From Methylobacterium isbiliense (lineage in GTDB: Bacteria > Pseudomonadota > Alphaproteobacteria > Rhizobiales > Beijerinckiaceae), in NCBI RefSeq assembly GCF_022179325.1, contig NZ_BPQQ01000010.1:62001-126000 (forward strand): a stretch of 64,000 bases of DNA, in the 5' to 3' direction. The notes beneath the pieces were generated by a model that searched no databases, was not told the DNA's origin, and worked only from the letters and a program-made list of their open reading frames with translations. The first letter of the stretch is position 1. Each line of letters starts with the position of its first letter. A program made the translations under genes and the position numbers. Below, piece by piece: positions 36,711 to 46,450 of the stretch.

Positions 36711-36815
36711 GGCGGGCCGGACGGTCCGCCTCGTCGTGGTGGTCGCAGGGCCGGTCGGAGGAACGCCGCCGCCGGACGGTCCCGCAGATGAGGCGGCAGG
36801 CGTCGCGGGACCTCG

Positions 36816-38636
36816 ATGGGTAACGACAAAACCAACATGATCATCGCCGTCGTGCTGTCGCTGGCGGTGCTGCTCGGGTGGAACTACCTCGTCACCGCGC
36901 CGCAGGTGGAGCGTCAGCGCCAGCAGCAGGCGCAGACGAGCCCGGCCCCGAGCCCGCGCGAGGGCGGCCCTTCGGCCCCGGTGCCCGGGACCCTGCCGGG
37001 TGCCCCGGGCGGCAACCCGCGGGCGGCGGAGACCCGCGAGGAGGCGCTGGCCCGCTCGCCCCGCGTGCGCATTGACACCCCGGCGCTCGCCGGCTCGGTC
37101 GCCCTCAAGGGAGGCCGCATCGACGACGTCTCGCTGAAGGCCTACCACGAGACCGTCGACCCCAAGAGCCCGCGCATCGTGCTGCTCTCGCCGGCCGGCT
37201 CGGCCAATCCCTACTACGCGGAGTTCGGTTGGGTCGGCCAGAATGCCGGCCCGCTGCCGGGCGGGGACACGCTCTGGACCGCGGACGGCGAGGCCCTGAC
37301 GCCCGAGAAGCCCCTGACCCTGACCTGGGACAACGGTGCCGGGCTGCTCTTCCGCCGCATCCTCAAGGTCGACGACAAGTTCATGTTCACGGTCGAGGAT
37401 TCGGTCGAGAACAAGGGCTCGTCCCCGATCACGCTCTATGCCTACGGGCTCGTCTCGCGCTGGGGCAAGCCGACGACGCAGGGCTACTACGTGCTGCACG
37501 AGGGCCTGATCGGCGTCCTCGGCGACAAGGGCCTGCAGGAATACACCTACGACGCGCTGGCCAAGGAGAACCCGCTCGGCCCGGCCGGCACCCGCGGGCA
37601 CAGCTGGCCCGGCGTCACGGGCGGCTTCGTCGGCATCACGGACAAGTACTGGGCGGCCGCGACGATCCCCGCCGACCAGTCCGCGCCCTATACCGGCAGC
37701 TTCACGGAACGCGACGAGGGCGCCACCAAGGTCTACCAGGCCAGCATCCTCGGCGAGGCCAAGACGCTGGCGCCCGGCGCCAGCGCGCAGGCGAGCCAGC
37801 GCCTGTTCGCCGGCGCCAAGGAGGTCTCGGCCATCGACGCCTACGGCCAGCGCCTCGGCATCAAGCAATTCGACCTGATGATCGACTGGGGCTGGTTCTA
37901 TTTCATCACCAAGCCGATGTTCAAGGCGCTGGACTTCTTCTATCGCCTGTTCGGCAACTTCGGCGTGTCGATCCTGGTCGTGACGCTGATCCTGAAGCTG
38001 TTCTTCCTGCCGATCGCCAACCGCTCCTACGTCTCGATGGCCAAGATGAAGGCCGTCCAGCCGGAGATGCTGGCCATCCGCGAGCGCTACGCGGACGACA
38101 AGGTCAAGCAGCAGCAGGCGATGATGGAGCTGTACAAGAAGGAGAAGATCAACCCGATCGCCGGCTGCTGGCCGGTGCTGGTGCAGATCCCGGTCTTCTT
38201 CGCGCTCTACAAGGTGCTGTTCGTCACCATCGAGATGCGGCACGCGCCGTTCTTCGGCTGGATCCGCGACCTCGCGGCGCCGGACCCGACCTCGCTGTTC
38301 AACCTGTTCGGCCTCCTGCCCTTCGCGCCGCCCGAGTTCCTGCACCTCGGCATCTGGCCCATCATCATGGGCGTCACGATGTTCGTGCAGATGAAGATGA
38401 ACCCGGCCCCGCCCGACCCGGTGCAGGCCCAGATCTTCACCTTCATGCCCATCATCTTCACCTTCATGCTGGCCTCGTTCCCGGCCGGGCTGGTGATCTA
38501 CTGGGCCTGGAACAACCTGCTGTCGATCCTGCAGCAATACTGGATCATGCGGCGCAACGGGGTGAAGGTCGAGCTGTGGGACAACCTGCGGTCGACGTTC
38601 TCGCGGCGCAGCGCCGTCAAGGAGGCCAAGGGCTGA
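36816..38636 (+). CDS. yidC: Membrane protein insertase YidC
   Basis: A 606-residue YidC/Oxa1 insertase of the Gram-negative long form: anchor helix at about 8-26 followed by a Pro/Gln-rich linker, a large periplasmic domain (about 80-340), then the insertase core with [35 protein letters not shown] and [20 protein letters not shown]. It works with SecYEG or alone to place inner-membrane proteins. engB follows after 2 bp. Confidence 0.96.
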   Translation: MGNDKTNMIIAVVLSLAVLLGWNYLVTAPQVERQRQQQAQTSPAPSPREGGPSAPVPGTLPGAPGGNPRAAETREEALARSPRVRIDTPALAGSVALKGGRIDDVSLKAYHETVDPKSPRIVLLSPAGSANPYYAEFGWVGQNAGPLPGGDTLWTADGEALTPEKPLTLTWDNGAGLLFRRILKVDDKFMFTVEDSVENKGSSPITLYAYGLVSRWGKPTTQGYYVLHEGLIGVLGDKGLQEYTYDALAKENPLGPAGTRGHSWPGVTGGFVGITDKYWAAATIPADQSAPYTGSFTERDEGATKVYQASILGEAKTLAPGASAQASQRLFAGAKEVSAIDAYGQRLGIKQFDLMIDWGWFYFITKPMFKALDFFYRLFGNFGVSILVVTLILKLFFLPIANRSYVSMAKMKAVQPEMLAIRERYADDKVKQQQAMMELYKKEKINPIAGCWPVLVQIPVFFALYKVLFVTIEMRHAPFFGWIRDLAAPDPTSLFNLFGLLPFAPPEFLHLGIWPIIMGVTMFVQMKMNPAPPDPVQAQIFTFMPIIFTFMLASFPAGLVIYWAWNNLLSILQQYWIMRRNGVKVELWDNLRSTFSRRSAVKEAKG

Positions 38637-38638
38637 GC

Positions 38639-39286
38639 ATGGCCTCCCCCGACGAGGAGGCGGCGCTGCAGGAGGCCGGGCGGCGGCTGTTCGCGGGCGC
38701 CGCCGATTTCGCGACGGCGGCGGACACGCTCGAATCGCTGCCGCCGATGCAGGGGCACGAGATCGCCTTTGCGGGCCGGTCGAATGTCGGCAAGTCGAGC
38801 CTCATCAACGCGCTCACCGGCCGCACCACGCTCGCGCGCACCTCGCATACGCCGGGGCGCACGCAGCAGCTCAACTTCTTCGATCTCGGCGGCAGGCTCA
38901 CGCTGGTCGACATGCCGGGCTACGGCTACGCCGCCGTGTCGAAGGCCAAGGTCGCGGCCTGGACCGACCTGATCCACGCCTACCTGCAGGGCCGGGCGAA
39001 CCTCGCCCGGGTCTACCTCCTCATCGACGCGCGCCACGGCATCAAGGCCAACGATGCCGAGGTGCTCGACGAACTCGATTCCGCGGCTGTGTCGTACCAG
39101 GTGGTGCTGACCAAGGGCGATGCCCTCAAGAAGGGCGAGGTCCAGGCGCGCCTCGATGCCACCGCCGCCGCCCTGGCGCGCCGGCCCGCCGCCTATCCGG
39201 AGATCATCCTGACCTCGACCCGCACGGGCGAGGGCATCGCGGATCTGCGCGCGAGCGTGGCGCGGCTCCTCGCCGAGCGCGGCTGA
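38639..39286 (+). CDS. engB: Ribosome biogenesis GTPase EngB/YsxC
   Basis: A 215-residue GTPase for 50S assembly. G1 GRSNVGKSS (about 47-55), the switch segment [15 protein letters not shown]3 DMPGYGYA, G4 TKGD and G5 TSTRTGEG are all present. Overlap-close spacing with yidC and with the DUF423 gene indicates one transcript. Confidence 0.95.
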   Translation: MASPDEEAALQEAGRRLFAGAADFATAADTLESLPPMQGHEIAFAGRSNVGKSSLINALTGRTTLARTSHTPGRTQQLNFFDLGGRLTLVDMPGYGYAAVSKAKVAAWTDLIHAYLQGRANLARVYLLIDARHGIKANDAEVLDELDSAAVSYQVVLTKGDALKKGEVQARLDATAAALARRPAAYPEIILTSTRTGEGIADLRASVARLLAERG

Positions 39287-39289
39287 GCG

Positions 39290-39676
39290 ATGGCCTTGTC
39301 TGAGATGCCTTTGCCCGACCGGATCATCCTGGCGCTGGGCAGCCTCGCGGGCCTGCTCGGCGTGGCGCTCGCGGCGGCCGCGGCCCATCTCGCGCCCACC
39401 GGCAGCCTCCAGACCGCGGCGCAGTTCCTGCTGGTCCATGCCGGCCCGCTCCTCGCCCTCGGGGGCTTGAGCGGCAGCGGTCGCCTGCGCACCGGCCCGG
39501 CCCGCCTCGCGGCGGCGGGCCTCGTCCTCGGCCTCGTGCTGTTCAGCGGCGACCTCGCGCTGCGCGCGCTCGCGCAGATGCCGCTGTTTCCGATGGCGGC
39601 CCCGACGGGCGGCATCCTCCTGATGCTCGGCTGGGCGCTCGCCGCCCTGGCGGCGCTCCTGCCCGCGCGGGCCTGA
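39290..39676 (+). CDS. DUF423-family membrane protein
   Basis: A 128-residue protein with four hydrophobic helices and the DUF423 style of repeated AAAAHLAP and LFSGDLALRAL (family: LFSGSLY.L.L). Role unknown. It starts 3 bp after engB stops; ATG at 39290 or 39305 are both usable. Confidence 0.8.
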   Translation: MALSEMPLPDRIILALGSLAGLLGVALAAAAAHLAPTGSLQTAAQFLLVHAGPLLALGGLSGSGRLRTGPARLAAAGLVLGLVLFSGDLALRALAQMPLFPMAAPTGGILLMLGWALAALAALLPARA

Positions 39677-39680
39677 TCCC

Positions 39681-40340
39681 TCACCGCACCTGCAGGAAGT
39701 CCATCGCCGGACCCTGCGCGTCGTCGAACACCCCCGCCGTGAGCGCGCCACCGAAGACCGCCCCGGTATCGAGGTTGGTGCGGTGGCGCCGCACGTCGGG
39801 GGCGGTGCCGCGCACCGGGGTGTGGCCATGCACCACGTGCTTGCCGAAATCATAGTCGGCCGAGAGAAACGGCTCGCGCATCCACAGCCGGGTCGCCCGG
39901 TCTGAGGCGTCGGCGGGCTGGCCGGGGCGGAACCCCCCGTGCACGTACCAGCGCCGCGCGTCCTCGTGGGCGCTCGGCAGGCCCTCCACCCATTCCGTCA
40001 CGTCCCGCGGCAGGTCGCCGGCCCGGGTCACGCCGAAGGACGCGAGCGCGGCCCGGCCCCCGTTGGCGAGCCAGAGCGCCTCGTCCTCGCCGGCCCAGGC
40101 GTCGAGCAGCATCGCCTCGTGGTTGCCGGCCAGACAGACCACGTCCTCGGGCTCGCGCGCCTGGAGGGAACGGACCGTCCCGACCACCCGGGCGCTGTCC
40201 GGACCGCGGTCGACGTAGTCGCCGAGGAAGACGAGCCGCCGCGGGCGTCCCGCCCGATGCGCCTCGATCCGGTCCAGCAGCGCGTCGAGGAGGTCGGCAC
40301 AGCCGTGCACGTCCCCGATCGCGTAGGTCAGCCCCTGCAT
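39681..40340 (-). CDS. Serine/threonine protein phosphatase-like metallophosphoesterase
   Basis: A 219-residue calcineurin-like phosphoesterase with the PPP signatures GDVHG, GDYVDRGPDS, GNHE and VHGHTP in order. Length and motifs resemble bacterial PrpA/ApaH-type phosphatases; it could act on phosphoproteins or dinucleoside polyphosphates. GGAGG five bases before the ATG at 40340 decides the start. It is downstream of the ParA unit by 73 bp on the same strand. Confidence 0.9.
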   Translation of the reverse strand: MQGLTYAIGDVHGCADLLDALLDRIEAHRAGRPRRLVFLGDYVDRGPDSARVVGTVRSLQAREPEDVVCLAGNHEAMLLDAWAGEDEALWLANGGRAALASFGVTRAGDLPRDVTEWVEGLPSAHEDARRWYVHGGFRPGQPADASDRATRLWMREPFLSADYDFGKHVVHGHTPVRGTAPDVRRHRTNLDTGAVFGGALTAGVFDDAQGPAMDFLQVR

Positions 40341-40413
40341 CCACGCCTCCGCCCGGCGCATCCTCGCGCCCCGACGATAACGCGCCTGCGGGACGAAGGT
40401 CAGCGCCCGGCGG

Positions 40414-40935
40414 TCAGGAGGCTGGCTTGCGGCGGCGGGGCGGGATGGCCGCCATCGCGGCCGAGTCGAGGGCGTGGCCGGCGGGCTCGGGCGGGCGGGC
40501 CGCGGCGTCGCGGCGGCCCGTGCGGGGTCGCGCCGTCGCAGGCGCTGTCGCGGCTGCCTTCGCCGACGCCTTGCCGGCCGATCTGGCGGGCGCCGCAGGC
40601 TTGGCCACCGGATCGGTACCGGCCGCGAGCGCGAGCAGGCGGCGGCGGTGGTCGGTGGGTTTGGCCGCCTTGAGGTCGGGATCGTGATTGTCGAGCCGCA
40701 CCGCCAGGGTCTTGACCTCGGCATCCTTCATGCCATCGACGATGAGCGCGAAGGGCTGCGGCCCGAGCGCGGCCTGAACCTGGCGCAGGCCCGCGACCGT
40801 GAGGCCGCGAGCCTTGATCTGCTTGGTCACCAGGGCCTGCGCGGCCTTGTTCACGTCCTGGCGGATCGCCGGGAAGGCCTGCGGCGTCTCGGCGATCGCG
40901 CACAGGATCGCGAGCCCGTCGATCTCAAGCGCCAT
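40414..40935 (-). CDS. Hypothetical protein with basic Ala/Pro-rich tail, last gene of ParA unit
   Basis: A 173-residue protein. Residues 1-95 are a compact helical region (ALEIDGLAILCAIAETPQAF at 2-21; LRQVQAALGPQPFALIVDGM at 50-69); residues 105-173 are a disordered Lys/Arg/Ala/Pro tail of the sort that binds nucleic acid or membranes. Its start overlaps the ParA-like gene by 11 bp, so the two proteins are probably made together. No known domain is recognised. Confidence 0.7.
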   Translation of the reverse strand: MALEIDGLAILCAIAETPQAFPAIRQDVNKAAQALVTKQIKARGLTVAGLRQVQAALGPQPFALIVDGMKDAEVKTLAVRLDNHDPDLKAAKPTDHRRRLLALAAGTDPVAKPAAPARSAGKASAKAAATAPATARPRTGRRDAAARPPEPAGHALDSAAMAAIPPRRRKPAS

Positions 40936-41827
40936 GCAGGATCTCCTTCAGCTCCGCCGTCAGGGGCGCGATCGTGCCGCCGATGAGGTCGCGGCTCGCA
41001 TCGTAGTACTTGTTGCGATAGGTCGTGTACTGCCGCGTCAGCGCGTTGGCGAGGGCCGCCGATTGCGGCACCCGGTTCCTGAACAGGCGGTAGGCCGGGT
41101 TCGGCAGCTGCGCCCCCTCCTCCAGGAGCTGCAGCGTGGCTTGGTGCTGCTTCACCGTCTCCTGCGCCCGGGTGATCAGGACATGCGGCAGCGACTTCGG
41201 CGCGAGCATGCTCTCGCCCCCGGCCCGCGGCCCCCAGATCAGCCGGTAGAAGCCCTTGAGCCCGTAGGTCGAGAGGAAGTCCGGAATGCAGGCGACGACC
41301 ACGAGGTCGCAGGCGCGGATCGCCACCTCGGTCATCGGCGAGATGCCCGGGGCGCAGTCGAACAGGACGTAGTCGTAGGCGTCGCGCAGCGGCACGAAGT
41401 CGTCGTGAAACAGCCGCCACAGGTGGGCCTCGATGGCGTGCATCGAGAACTTGCGGGTGGTGAGCGCGTAGATGATCTCGCGCTCGACGATCCGCAGGTC
41501 CGGCCCCGAGGGCAGGAGCGCGACGGGCAGCGGCTCGTTCAGGTGCGTGGTGGTGCTGACGGAGCCGCGCACGAAATCGGGCAGCGACGCCCGGTCCCGG
41601 TCGACGATCCGCAGGCCGAGGTAATGGTCGAGGGTGCGGCCGCCCCGGATCATCTCGGCCAGGATCTCGTCGCCCGCAAAGCAGATCGAGGCGCTGGCCT
41701 GCGGATCGAGGTCGACCACGAGCACCCGCGCTCCGCTCGCCGCCAGGGCATCGGCCAGCATCACCACGGTGGTGGTCTTGCCGACCCCCCCCTTCATGTT
41801 GGCGACGGCGATCATCTTGCCGGTCAT
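40925..41827 (-). CDS. ParA/MinD-like ATPase
   Basis: A 300-residue P-loop ATPase with the deviant Walker A motif KGGVGKTT (12-19, signature Lys at 12), the A' motif VLVVDLDPQASAS and the Walker B-like YVLFDCAPG. There is no N-terminal helix-turn-helix and no parB nearby, so chromosome or plasmid partitioning is unlikely. Its ATG overlaps the upstream gene stop by four bases. Sits in the middle of a coupled three-gene unit with a nuclease-like protein. Confidence 0.9.
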   Translation of the reverse strand: MTGKMIAVANMKGGVGKTTTVVMLADALAASGARVLVVDLDPQASASICFAGDEILAEMIRGGRTLDHYLGLRIVDRDRASLPDFVRGSVSTTTHLNEPLPVALLPSGPDLRIVEREIIYALTTRKFSMHAIEAHLWRLFHDDFVPLRDAYDYVLFDCAPGISPMTEVAIRACDLVVVACIPDFLSTYGLKGFYRLIWGPRAGGESMLAPKSLPHVLITRAQETVKQHQATLQLLEEGAQLPNPAYRLFRNRVPQSAALANALTRQYTTYRNKYYDASRDLIGGTIAPLTAELKEILHGA

Positions 41828-42627
41828 GCGCGCGTCTCCGCCACCATGCGTTCGAGCCGGGCGCGGCTCTCCGGTCCGAGGCGCGATTCGAGGAACCCGT
41901 CGATGACCGCCGGCGGCGTCGTCTTGCGCACGGGGTCGAGCAGGATCTCGCAGGCCTCCGGGTCGCCCGGGTCGCGCATCCGGATCAGGCCGATGCCGTG
42001 GTCCGTGCACTGGTCGCGGACCTCCGAGAGCCGCGCCTCGGCCCGCGCGCCCTCCGGCAGGTGCCAGACGAGGTGGCCGAAATGCGTGAAGCGCGTCTGC
42101 GCCAGCGCCTCGTGCACCGCCTGGACGCTGCCGCCGGACTCGGTCTTCAGTTCGAACCCGTGCACGTCGACCTGCGCGCCCGGGAGCAGGCGGAAGCGCA
42201 TGGCGCTCACCAGCACGAAGTCCGGCCGCGCCCATTGTCCCTTCAGCGGGCCCCTGGTCGAGGTGTCCTCCACGAGGCAGAGCCCGTCCGGCGGCAGGTC
42301 GAGCCCCTTGCGGAAGCCGCCTTCGAGATAGGCTCGCAGCACCGGCATCAAGGCCGCCTCGGCCCGGCGCGCGGGAGCCGGCGGCTGCGCGCCCTCGGCC
42401 GGCATCAGGAAGATCCGCCCGCCCTGCCCGCGCAGCCGCCCGATCCGGCGTGCGGCGAACAGACGGTCGCGGGCCGCGAAGTAGGCCTCCGGCGGCACGG
42501 GCCGTTCGAGCTCGCGCGCGAGCATCACCCGCATGACCCGGTTGAGCACCGGGGTGCCGTCCCCCGGCAGCAGGGTCATGATTCGCGCGGCGAGATCGGA
42601 TGATGGATCTGACGAGGGACCTGCCAT
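41824..42627 (-). CDS. Winged-helix plus PD-(D/E)XK nuclease-like protein
   Basis: A 267-residue protein. Residues about 28-76 look like a winged helix (RLFAARRIGRLRGQGGRIFL). The rest carries a restriction-endonuclease core: P135-D136 followed by E159-L160-K161 (FELKTE), with a following helix ALAQTRFTHFGHLVWHLPEG and a strand HGIGLIRM. This PD...ExK layout is read directly; nuclease activity is inference. The ATG at 42627 is followed by an ATGA overlap with the ParA-like gene. Composition matches the host, so it is not newly acquired. Confidence 0.7.
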   Translation of the reverse strand: MAGPSSDPSSDLAARIMTLLPGDGTPVLNRVMRVMLARELERPVPPEAYFAARDRLFAARRIGRLRGQGGRIFLMPAEGAQPPAPARRAEAALMPVLRAYLEGGFRKGLDLPPDGLCLVEDTSTRGPLKGQWARPDFVLVSAMRFRLLPGAQVDVHGFELKTESGGSVQAVHEALAQTRFTHFGHLVWHLPEGARAEARLSEVRDQCTDHGIGLIRMRDPGDPEACEILLDPVRKTTPPAVIDGFLESRLGPESRARLERMVAETRA

Positions 42628-42703
42628 GACCGGCCCTAGAGTTCGCTCCTTCCACCACCGTTGGGGGAAGTGCGTCAAGGGCGGTTGTGGTTCTTGCCCT
42701 GCG

Positions 42704-43444
42704 TCAGGCCCTGGCGCAGCGCACGTAGCTCGCCGCCCCGCGCTCGCTCGACCACGTCAGCCTGTTGCCGTCCACAGACAGGCGGACGTGCGAGGTCCAG
42801 CGCTGGCGGCCGTTGCGGCAGGCCGCCGCCATCGTCCAGGAATTGCCGGTCCGCCGCAGGTCGCTGAACGCGCAGGCGGTCTTGCCGGCCTGCGCGCTCG
42901 TGCTGCGGATGACCGCCGGCAGGTAGCCGCGCCGCTTGGCCCGGGCCGAGGCGCAGGCCGCGGCGGTGGGACCCCAGACGCCGACATAGGTCGCGGGCGA
43001 TCCCTCCTCCTCGTCCTCGTCGGGCGGCGTGAACACAGGTGTGGCCGCGGCGGCGCGGGCGGGCGAGGAGGCGGTCGGGCGTGCCGCGGGCGGGGCCTGC
43101 GGGGCGGGGGCCGCCGCCTGCGCCGGGGGGGGACCCGGAACCGGCGCAGGAGCCGTTGCCGCCGCGGTGGGCAGGGGCTCGACGGGCAGGTCGCGGGGCG
43201 TCGCCTCGCGCGGCGGCCCCTCGCGGGAGGCCGCATCGCGGGCGGCCGCGTCGCGGCCGGGCGGCTCGCGCCACGAGTCGCCCTGCCTGCGGCGAAACTG
43301 CGGGATCGAGGAGCGGTAGGGTTTCGAGAGGACGGGCTCCTCCAGGTCGGATTGCGCCAGCGCCTCACCCGGAGGGGCGAACGCCAACCCGACGAGGGCC
43401 AGAGCCCCCGCCGCCGCACTGCGCACGCCATGCTGCCGGATCAT
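42704..43444 (-). CDS. Secreted Pro-rich protein with cysteine-containing C-terminal domain
   Basis: A 246-residue exported protein: signal peptide (about 1-32, ending EALA before QS), a long disordered Arg/Pro/Ala segment (about 60-155), and a compact C-terminal domain of about 85 residues starting YVGVWGPTAAACASARAKRR with four cysteines that could make two disulfides. The function of this domain is unknown to me. GAGGGG before the ATG at 43444 supports the start. Confidence 0.75.
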   Translation of the reverse strand: MIRQHGVRSAAAGALALVGLAFAPPGEALAQSDLEEPVLSKPYRSSIPQFRRRQGDSWREPPGRDAAARDAASREGPPREATPRDLPVEPLPTAAATAPAPVPGPPPAQAAAPAPQAPPAARPTASSPARAAAATPVFTPPDEDEEEGSPATYVGVWGPTAAACASARAKRRGYLPAVIRSTSAQAGKTACAFSDLRRTGNSWTMAAACRNGRQRWTSHVRLSVDGNRLTWSSERGAASYVRCARA

Positions 43445-43616
43445 CACACCCCTCGCTCCTCCGCCCGTCCCGGGCGTCATGTCCTGTACCGACGGTCCTG
43501 CAGGCGGAAGGCCCCGCCGCCCGGACCGTCGGGCCTCTCGATCGTCCGGCGCCGCGCACGCGGTCCGGCGGTCATATGGCGACGGATGCCGGAGGCCCCG
43601 GCGGGGCCTCGCGGCG

Positions 43617-44249
43617 TCAGCGGCCGAAGATGCCCTTCAGGAACTGCGCGGTGCGGTTGCGCTTCTTCTTGCGCTCGAGTTCGGCAGCGTCGCGCACCCA
43701 GGCGACCTGCACCACGCGCCGCTCGCCCTCGAAGGGCCGGTGGCCATGCCAGGAATTGTCGGCGCGCAGGAACGCGAACAGCGTGCCCATGGTCGGGGGC
43801 ACCTCGACCGCGTAGGGCTCGAAGTTCTGCCCGTCGTAGAGCACCCGCAGACGTCCGCCCGCGGGCGCCTCCCAGGCATCGTTCATGTAGACGAGCAGCG
43901 TCATCACCTTGGAGGGGCCGTCCGTGTGGATCGCCCCGTACTTGGGCTGCGAGCGCTTCATGATGGTGGTCAGGCGCGGGCAGGAGACGAGGTCGATGCC
44001 GAATTTGTCGCTCAGCACCGCCGAGAATTCATCGCTCTCCAGTTCCTCGATCAGGTCCTTGAACCGTCCCTTGAGCTGGACCTCGTCAACCGTCAGGTAG
44101 CCGGGCTTGCCGATATCCGGGAAGTCGCGCCGCAGCGCATCCACGGCGTCGGGCCGCAGCACGCCGTCCCCCAGGATGTAGTGGTAGGGTTCTTGCGCGA
44201 GCGGCGCCGCGCGCACCGCATCGACGTTCAGGATCGAGAGGCCCGACAT
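43617..44249 (-). CDS. 2OG-Fe(II) oxygenase (prolyl hydroxylase-like)
   Basis: A 210-residue protein with the HxD iron motif H108-x-D110 (AIHTDGPSKVMTLLVYMN), a distal His in NSWHGHRPF and the 2-oxoglutarate-binding Arg in GERRVVQ. It should hydroxylate a protein or small molecule using 2-oxoglutarate and O2. The C-terminal tail is basic. Monocistronic and divergent from the ABC transporter. Confidence 0.85.
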   Translation of the reverse strand: MSGLSILNVDAVRAAPLAQEPYHYILGDGVLRPDAVDALRRDFPDIGKPGYLTVDEVQLKGRFKDLIEELESDEFSAVLSDKFGIDLVSCPRLTTIMKRSQPKYGAIHTDGPSKVMTLLVYMNDAWEAPAGGRLRVLYDGQNFEPYAVEVPPTMGTLFAFLRADNSWHGHRPFEGERRVVQVAWVRDAAELERKKKRNRTAQFLKGIFGR

Positions 44250-44575
44250 GCGTGTCCGTGTGTCCTAAGGTGACGGCCGGTCCGTCCCGGCGACGGCCTC
44301 CGGAATCCGGAGAACCGGCGCGGGGCAGCCGGCTGCGGCCTGTTCATCCCGCGCGATTGCGGCGAGCCCGGGGCATCGTGGCCGATATCCCTCTCGTCTC
44401 CCGGGACTTGGCCCGTCCGCGCGTTTGGGCCGGCCGCGCTGTCACGGTGCCGCCACGGAGCTGCGCCAGGGCGGCGGATCGGTCGCGGCCGCGCGGCGCC
44501 CCCTCCCCTTGCGGCGGGCCTGCGGCGGCGACATGAAGGCCCACCCGACGGTCGAGGGGGGCGCTGGAGACACCC
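44250..44575. promoter_or_regulatory. 326-bp divergent intergenic region
   Basis: Between the oxygenase and the BclA-like transporter genes. GGAG at 44563-44567 is the transporter's binding site. No palindromic operator or small gene stands out. Confidence 0.35.
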
Positions 44576-46369
44576 ATGCAGCGATTGAAGCAGGCACTCC
44601 TGCAGATCTGGCGGCTCACCTACCCGTACTACGTCACCCGGGAGGAGACCGAGATCCGCATCTGGCCCTTCGGGACGGTCCGGATGCAGGAGCGCTGGGT
44701 GGCGCTCACCATGGCGGCGCTGGTCATCGGCATCGAGTTCGCGCAGGTCGCGATCAACGTCCGCCTCTCCTACTTCAACCGCGACTGGTTCAACGCGATC
44801 CAGAACAAGGACGCGGCGGCGTTCTGGTCGCTGCTGTTCTGGGTGTTCTGCTTCTGGGCCGCGGTCTACGTGGCGAGCGCGATCATCCAGTACGTGCTGC
44901 AGTCGTTCCTGCGCATCCGCTGGCGGGCCTGGATGACCCGCCACTACGTCGACCGCTGGCTCGGGCGCAACAACCACTACCGCATGGGCCTCACCGGCGC
45001 GCAGGCCGACAACCCCGACCAGCGCATCGCCGACGACATCGACCAGTTCACCCAGACGACGCAGTCGCTCACCATCAGCTTCCTGTCGGCGGTGTCGAAC
45101 CTGATCTCGTTCTCGGTCATCCTGTGGAACATCTCGGCCTCGTTCACGGTGCCGGGGACGGACTGGCACGTGCCGGGCTTCCTGGTCTGGGGAGCGCTGA
45201 TCTATTCCGCCCTGGTGACGTGGCTGACGCACCTGATCGGGCGTCCGCTGATTCGGCTGAACTTCGAGCAGCAGCGGCGCGAGGCGGATTTCCGCTTCTC
45301 CCTCGCCCGCCTGCGCGAGTACGGCGAGCAGGTGGCGCTCCTGGGCGGCGGCGGCGCCGAGCGGGCCTCCCTGCGCGACCGCTTCGGCGCGCTGATCGCG
45401 AACTTCTATTCCATCGTCGACCGCCGCAAGAAGCTCGCGGCCTTCACGGTCAGCTACCAGCAGGCCAACGTGGTGATCCCCTACATCCTGGTGGCGCCCT
45501 ACTACTTCGCGGGCCAGATCCCGCTCGGGGTGATGACGCAGACGGCCGGCGCCTTCGCGCGCGTCGAGAGCACGATGTCGTTCTTCATCACCTTCTACGT
45601 CACCCTCGCGGACTACAAGGCGCAGGTCGACCGCCTCACCACCTTCGATGCGGCGATGGACCGGGCCGAGGCGATGGAGACTGCAAGCCGCCTCGCGGTG
45701 GCCCCGGGCCGCGGTGACGCCCTGCGAATCTCGAATCTCCGCCTCGCCCTTCCGGACGGCCGGGAGGTGGCGGCGGTGGACGACCTCGCGCTGTCCCCCG
45801 GCGAGACGACGCTGCTCACCGGGCCCTCCGGCTCGGGGAAGTCGACCCTGTTCCGGGCGCTCGCGGGCATCTGGCCGTTCGGCGAGGGGGAGGTGCGCAC
45901 GCCCGAGGGCGCACGCCTGATGCTGCTTCCGCAGCGGCCCTACCTGCCGATGGGCACCCTGCGTCAGGCCACGACCTACCCGGACGCCTCGGGCCGCCAC
46001 GACGACGCGGCGATCCGCGCGGCGCTGGAGGCCGCCCGCCTGCCCTACCTCGCCGCGCGCCTCGACGAGGAGGCGCCCTGGGCGCAGACCCTGTCGCTCG
46101 GCGAGCAGCAGCGCATCGCCATCGCCCGGGCGCTGCTGGCGAAGCCCGACTGGCTCTTCCTCGACGAGGCGACGGCGGCGCTCGACGAGCCGACCGAGGC
46201 GGCGCTGTACCGGATGCTGCGCCAGCACCTGCCCGACACCACCCTGGTGTCGATCGGCCACCGCTCGACCCTCGAAGCCTTCCACCAGCGGCGGCTCGCC
46301 ATGGCGGCGAACGACGACGGCGTGTTCGTGCCCCGCGACGTGAGGCACGAGCCGGTGGCGGCGCAATAG
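44576..46369 (+). CDS. SbmA/BacA-like ABC transporter (BclA/YddA type)
   Basis: A 597-residue fusion of an SbmA/BacA-like membrane domain (residues 1-370; SYFNRDWFNAIQNKD, RWRAWMTRHYVDRWLGRNNH, DNPDQRIADDI) with an ATPase domain: Walker A GPSGSGKS (416-423), signature LSLGEQQR and Walker B DWLFLDEATAALD. Relatives include peroxisomal ABCD proteins, Mycobacterium Rv1819c and Bradyrhizobium BclA, which import peptides such as NCR and bleomycin and affect very-long-chain fatty acids in lipid A. Monocistronic. Confidence 0.9.
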   Translation: MQRLKQALLQIWRLTYPYYVTREETEIRIWPFGTVRMQERWVALTMAALVIGIEFAQVAINVRLSYFNRDWFNAIQNKDAAAFWSLLFWVFCFWAAVYVASAIIQYVLQSFLRIRWRAWMTRHYVDRWLGRNNHYRMGLTGAQADNPDQRIADDIDQFTQTTQSLTISFLSAVSNLISFSVILWNISASFTVPGTDWHVPGFLVWGALIYSALVTWLTHLIGRPLIRLNFEQQRREADFRFSLARLREYGEQVALLGGGGAERASLRDRFGALIANFYSIVDRRKKLAAFTVSYQQANVVIPYILVAPYYFAGQIPLGVMTQTAGAFARVESTMSFFITFYVTLADYKAQVDRLTTFDAAMDRAEAMETASRLAVAPGRGDALRISNLRLALPDGREVAAVDDLALSPGETTLLTGPSGSGKSTLFRALAGIWPFGEGEVRTPEGARLMLLPQRPYLPMGTLRQATTYPDASGRHDDAAIRAALEAARLPYLAARLDEEAPWAQTLSLGEQQRIAIARALLAKPDWLFLDEATAALDEPTEAALYRMLRQHLPDTTLVSIGHRSTLEAFHQRRLAMAANDDGVFVPRDVRHEPVAAQ

Positions 46370-46450
46370 GGGCCGCGTCCCGCGGCCCACACCCGGGATC
46401 CCGGTCTGGCCGCGCATCCGGCGCGGCACCGGGCTGCCCTTGCGCGGGAA

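Noticed and set aside
36225-38537. A 770-codon minus-strand open frame
   Set aside because: It is antisense to rnpA and yidC; composition is His/Arg/Gly-rich shadow.
40925-41827. Chromosome partition gene parA
   Set aside because: No parB, no parS-like palindrome and no N-terminal DNA-binding region; the partners are a nuclease-like and a tail protein.
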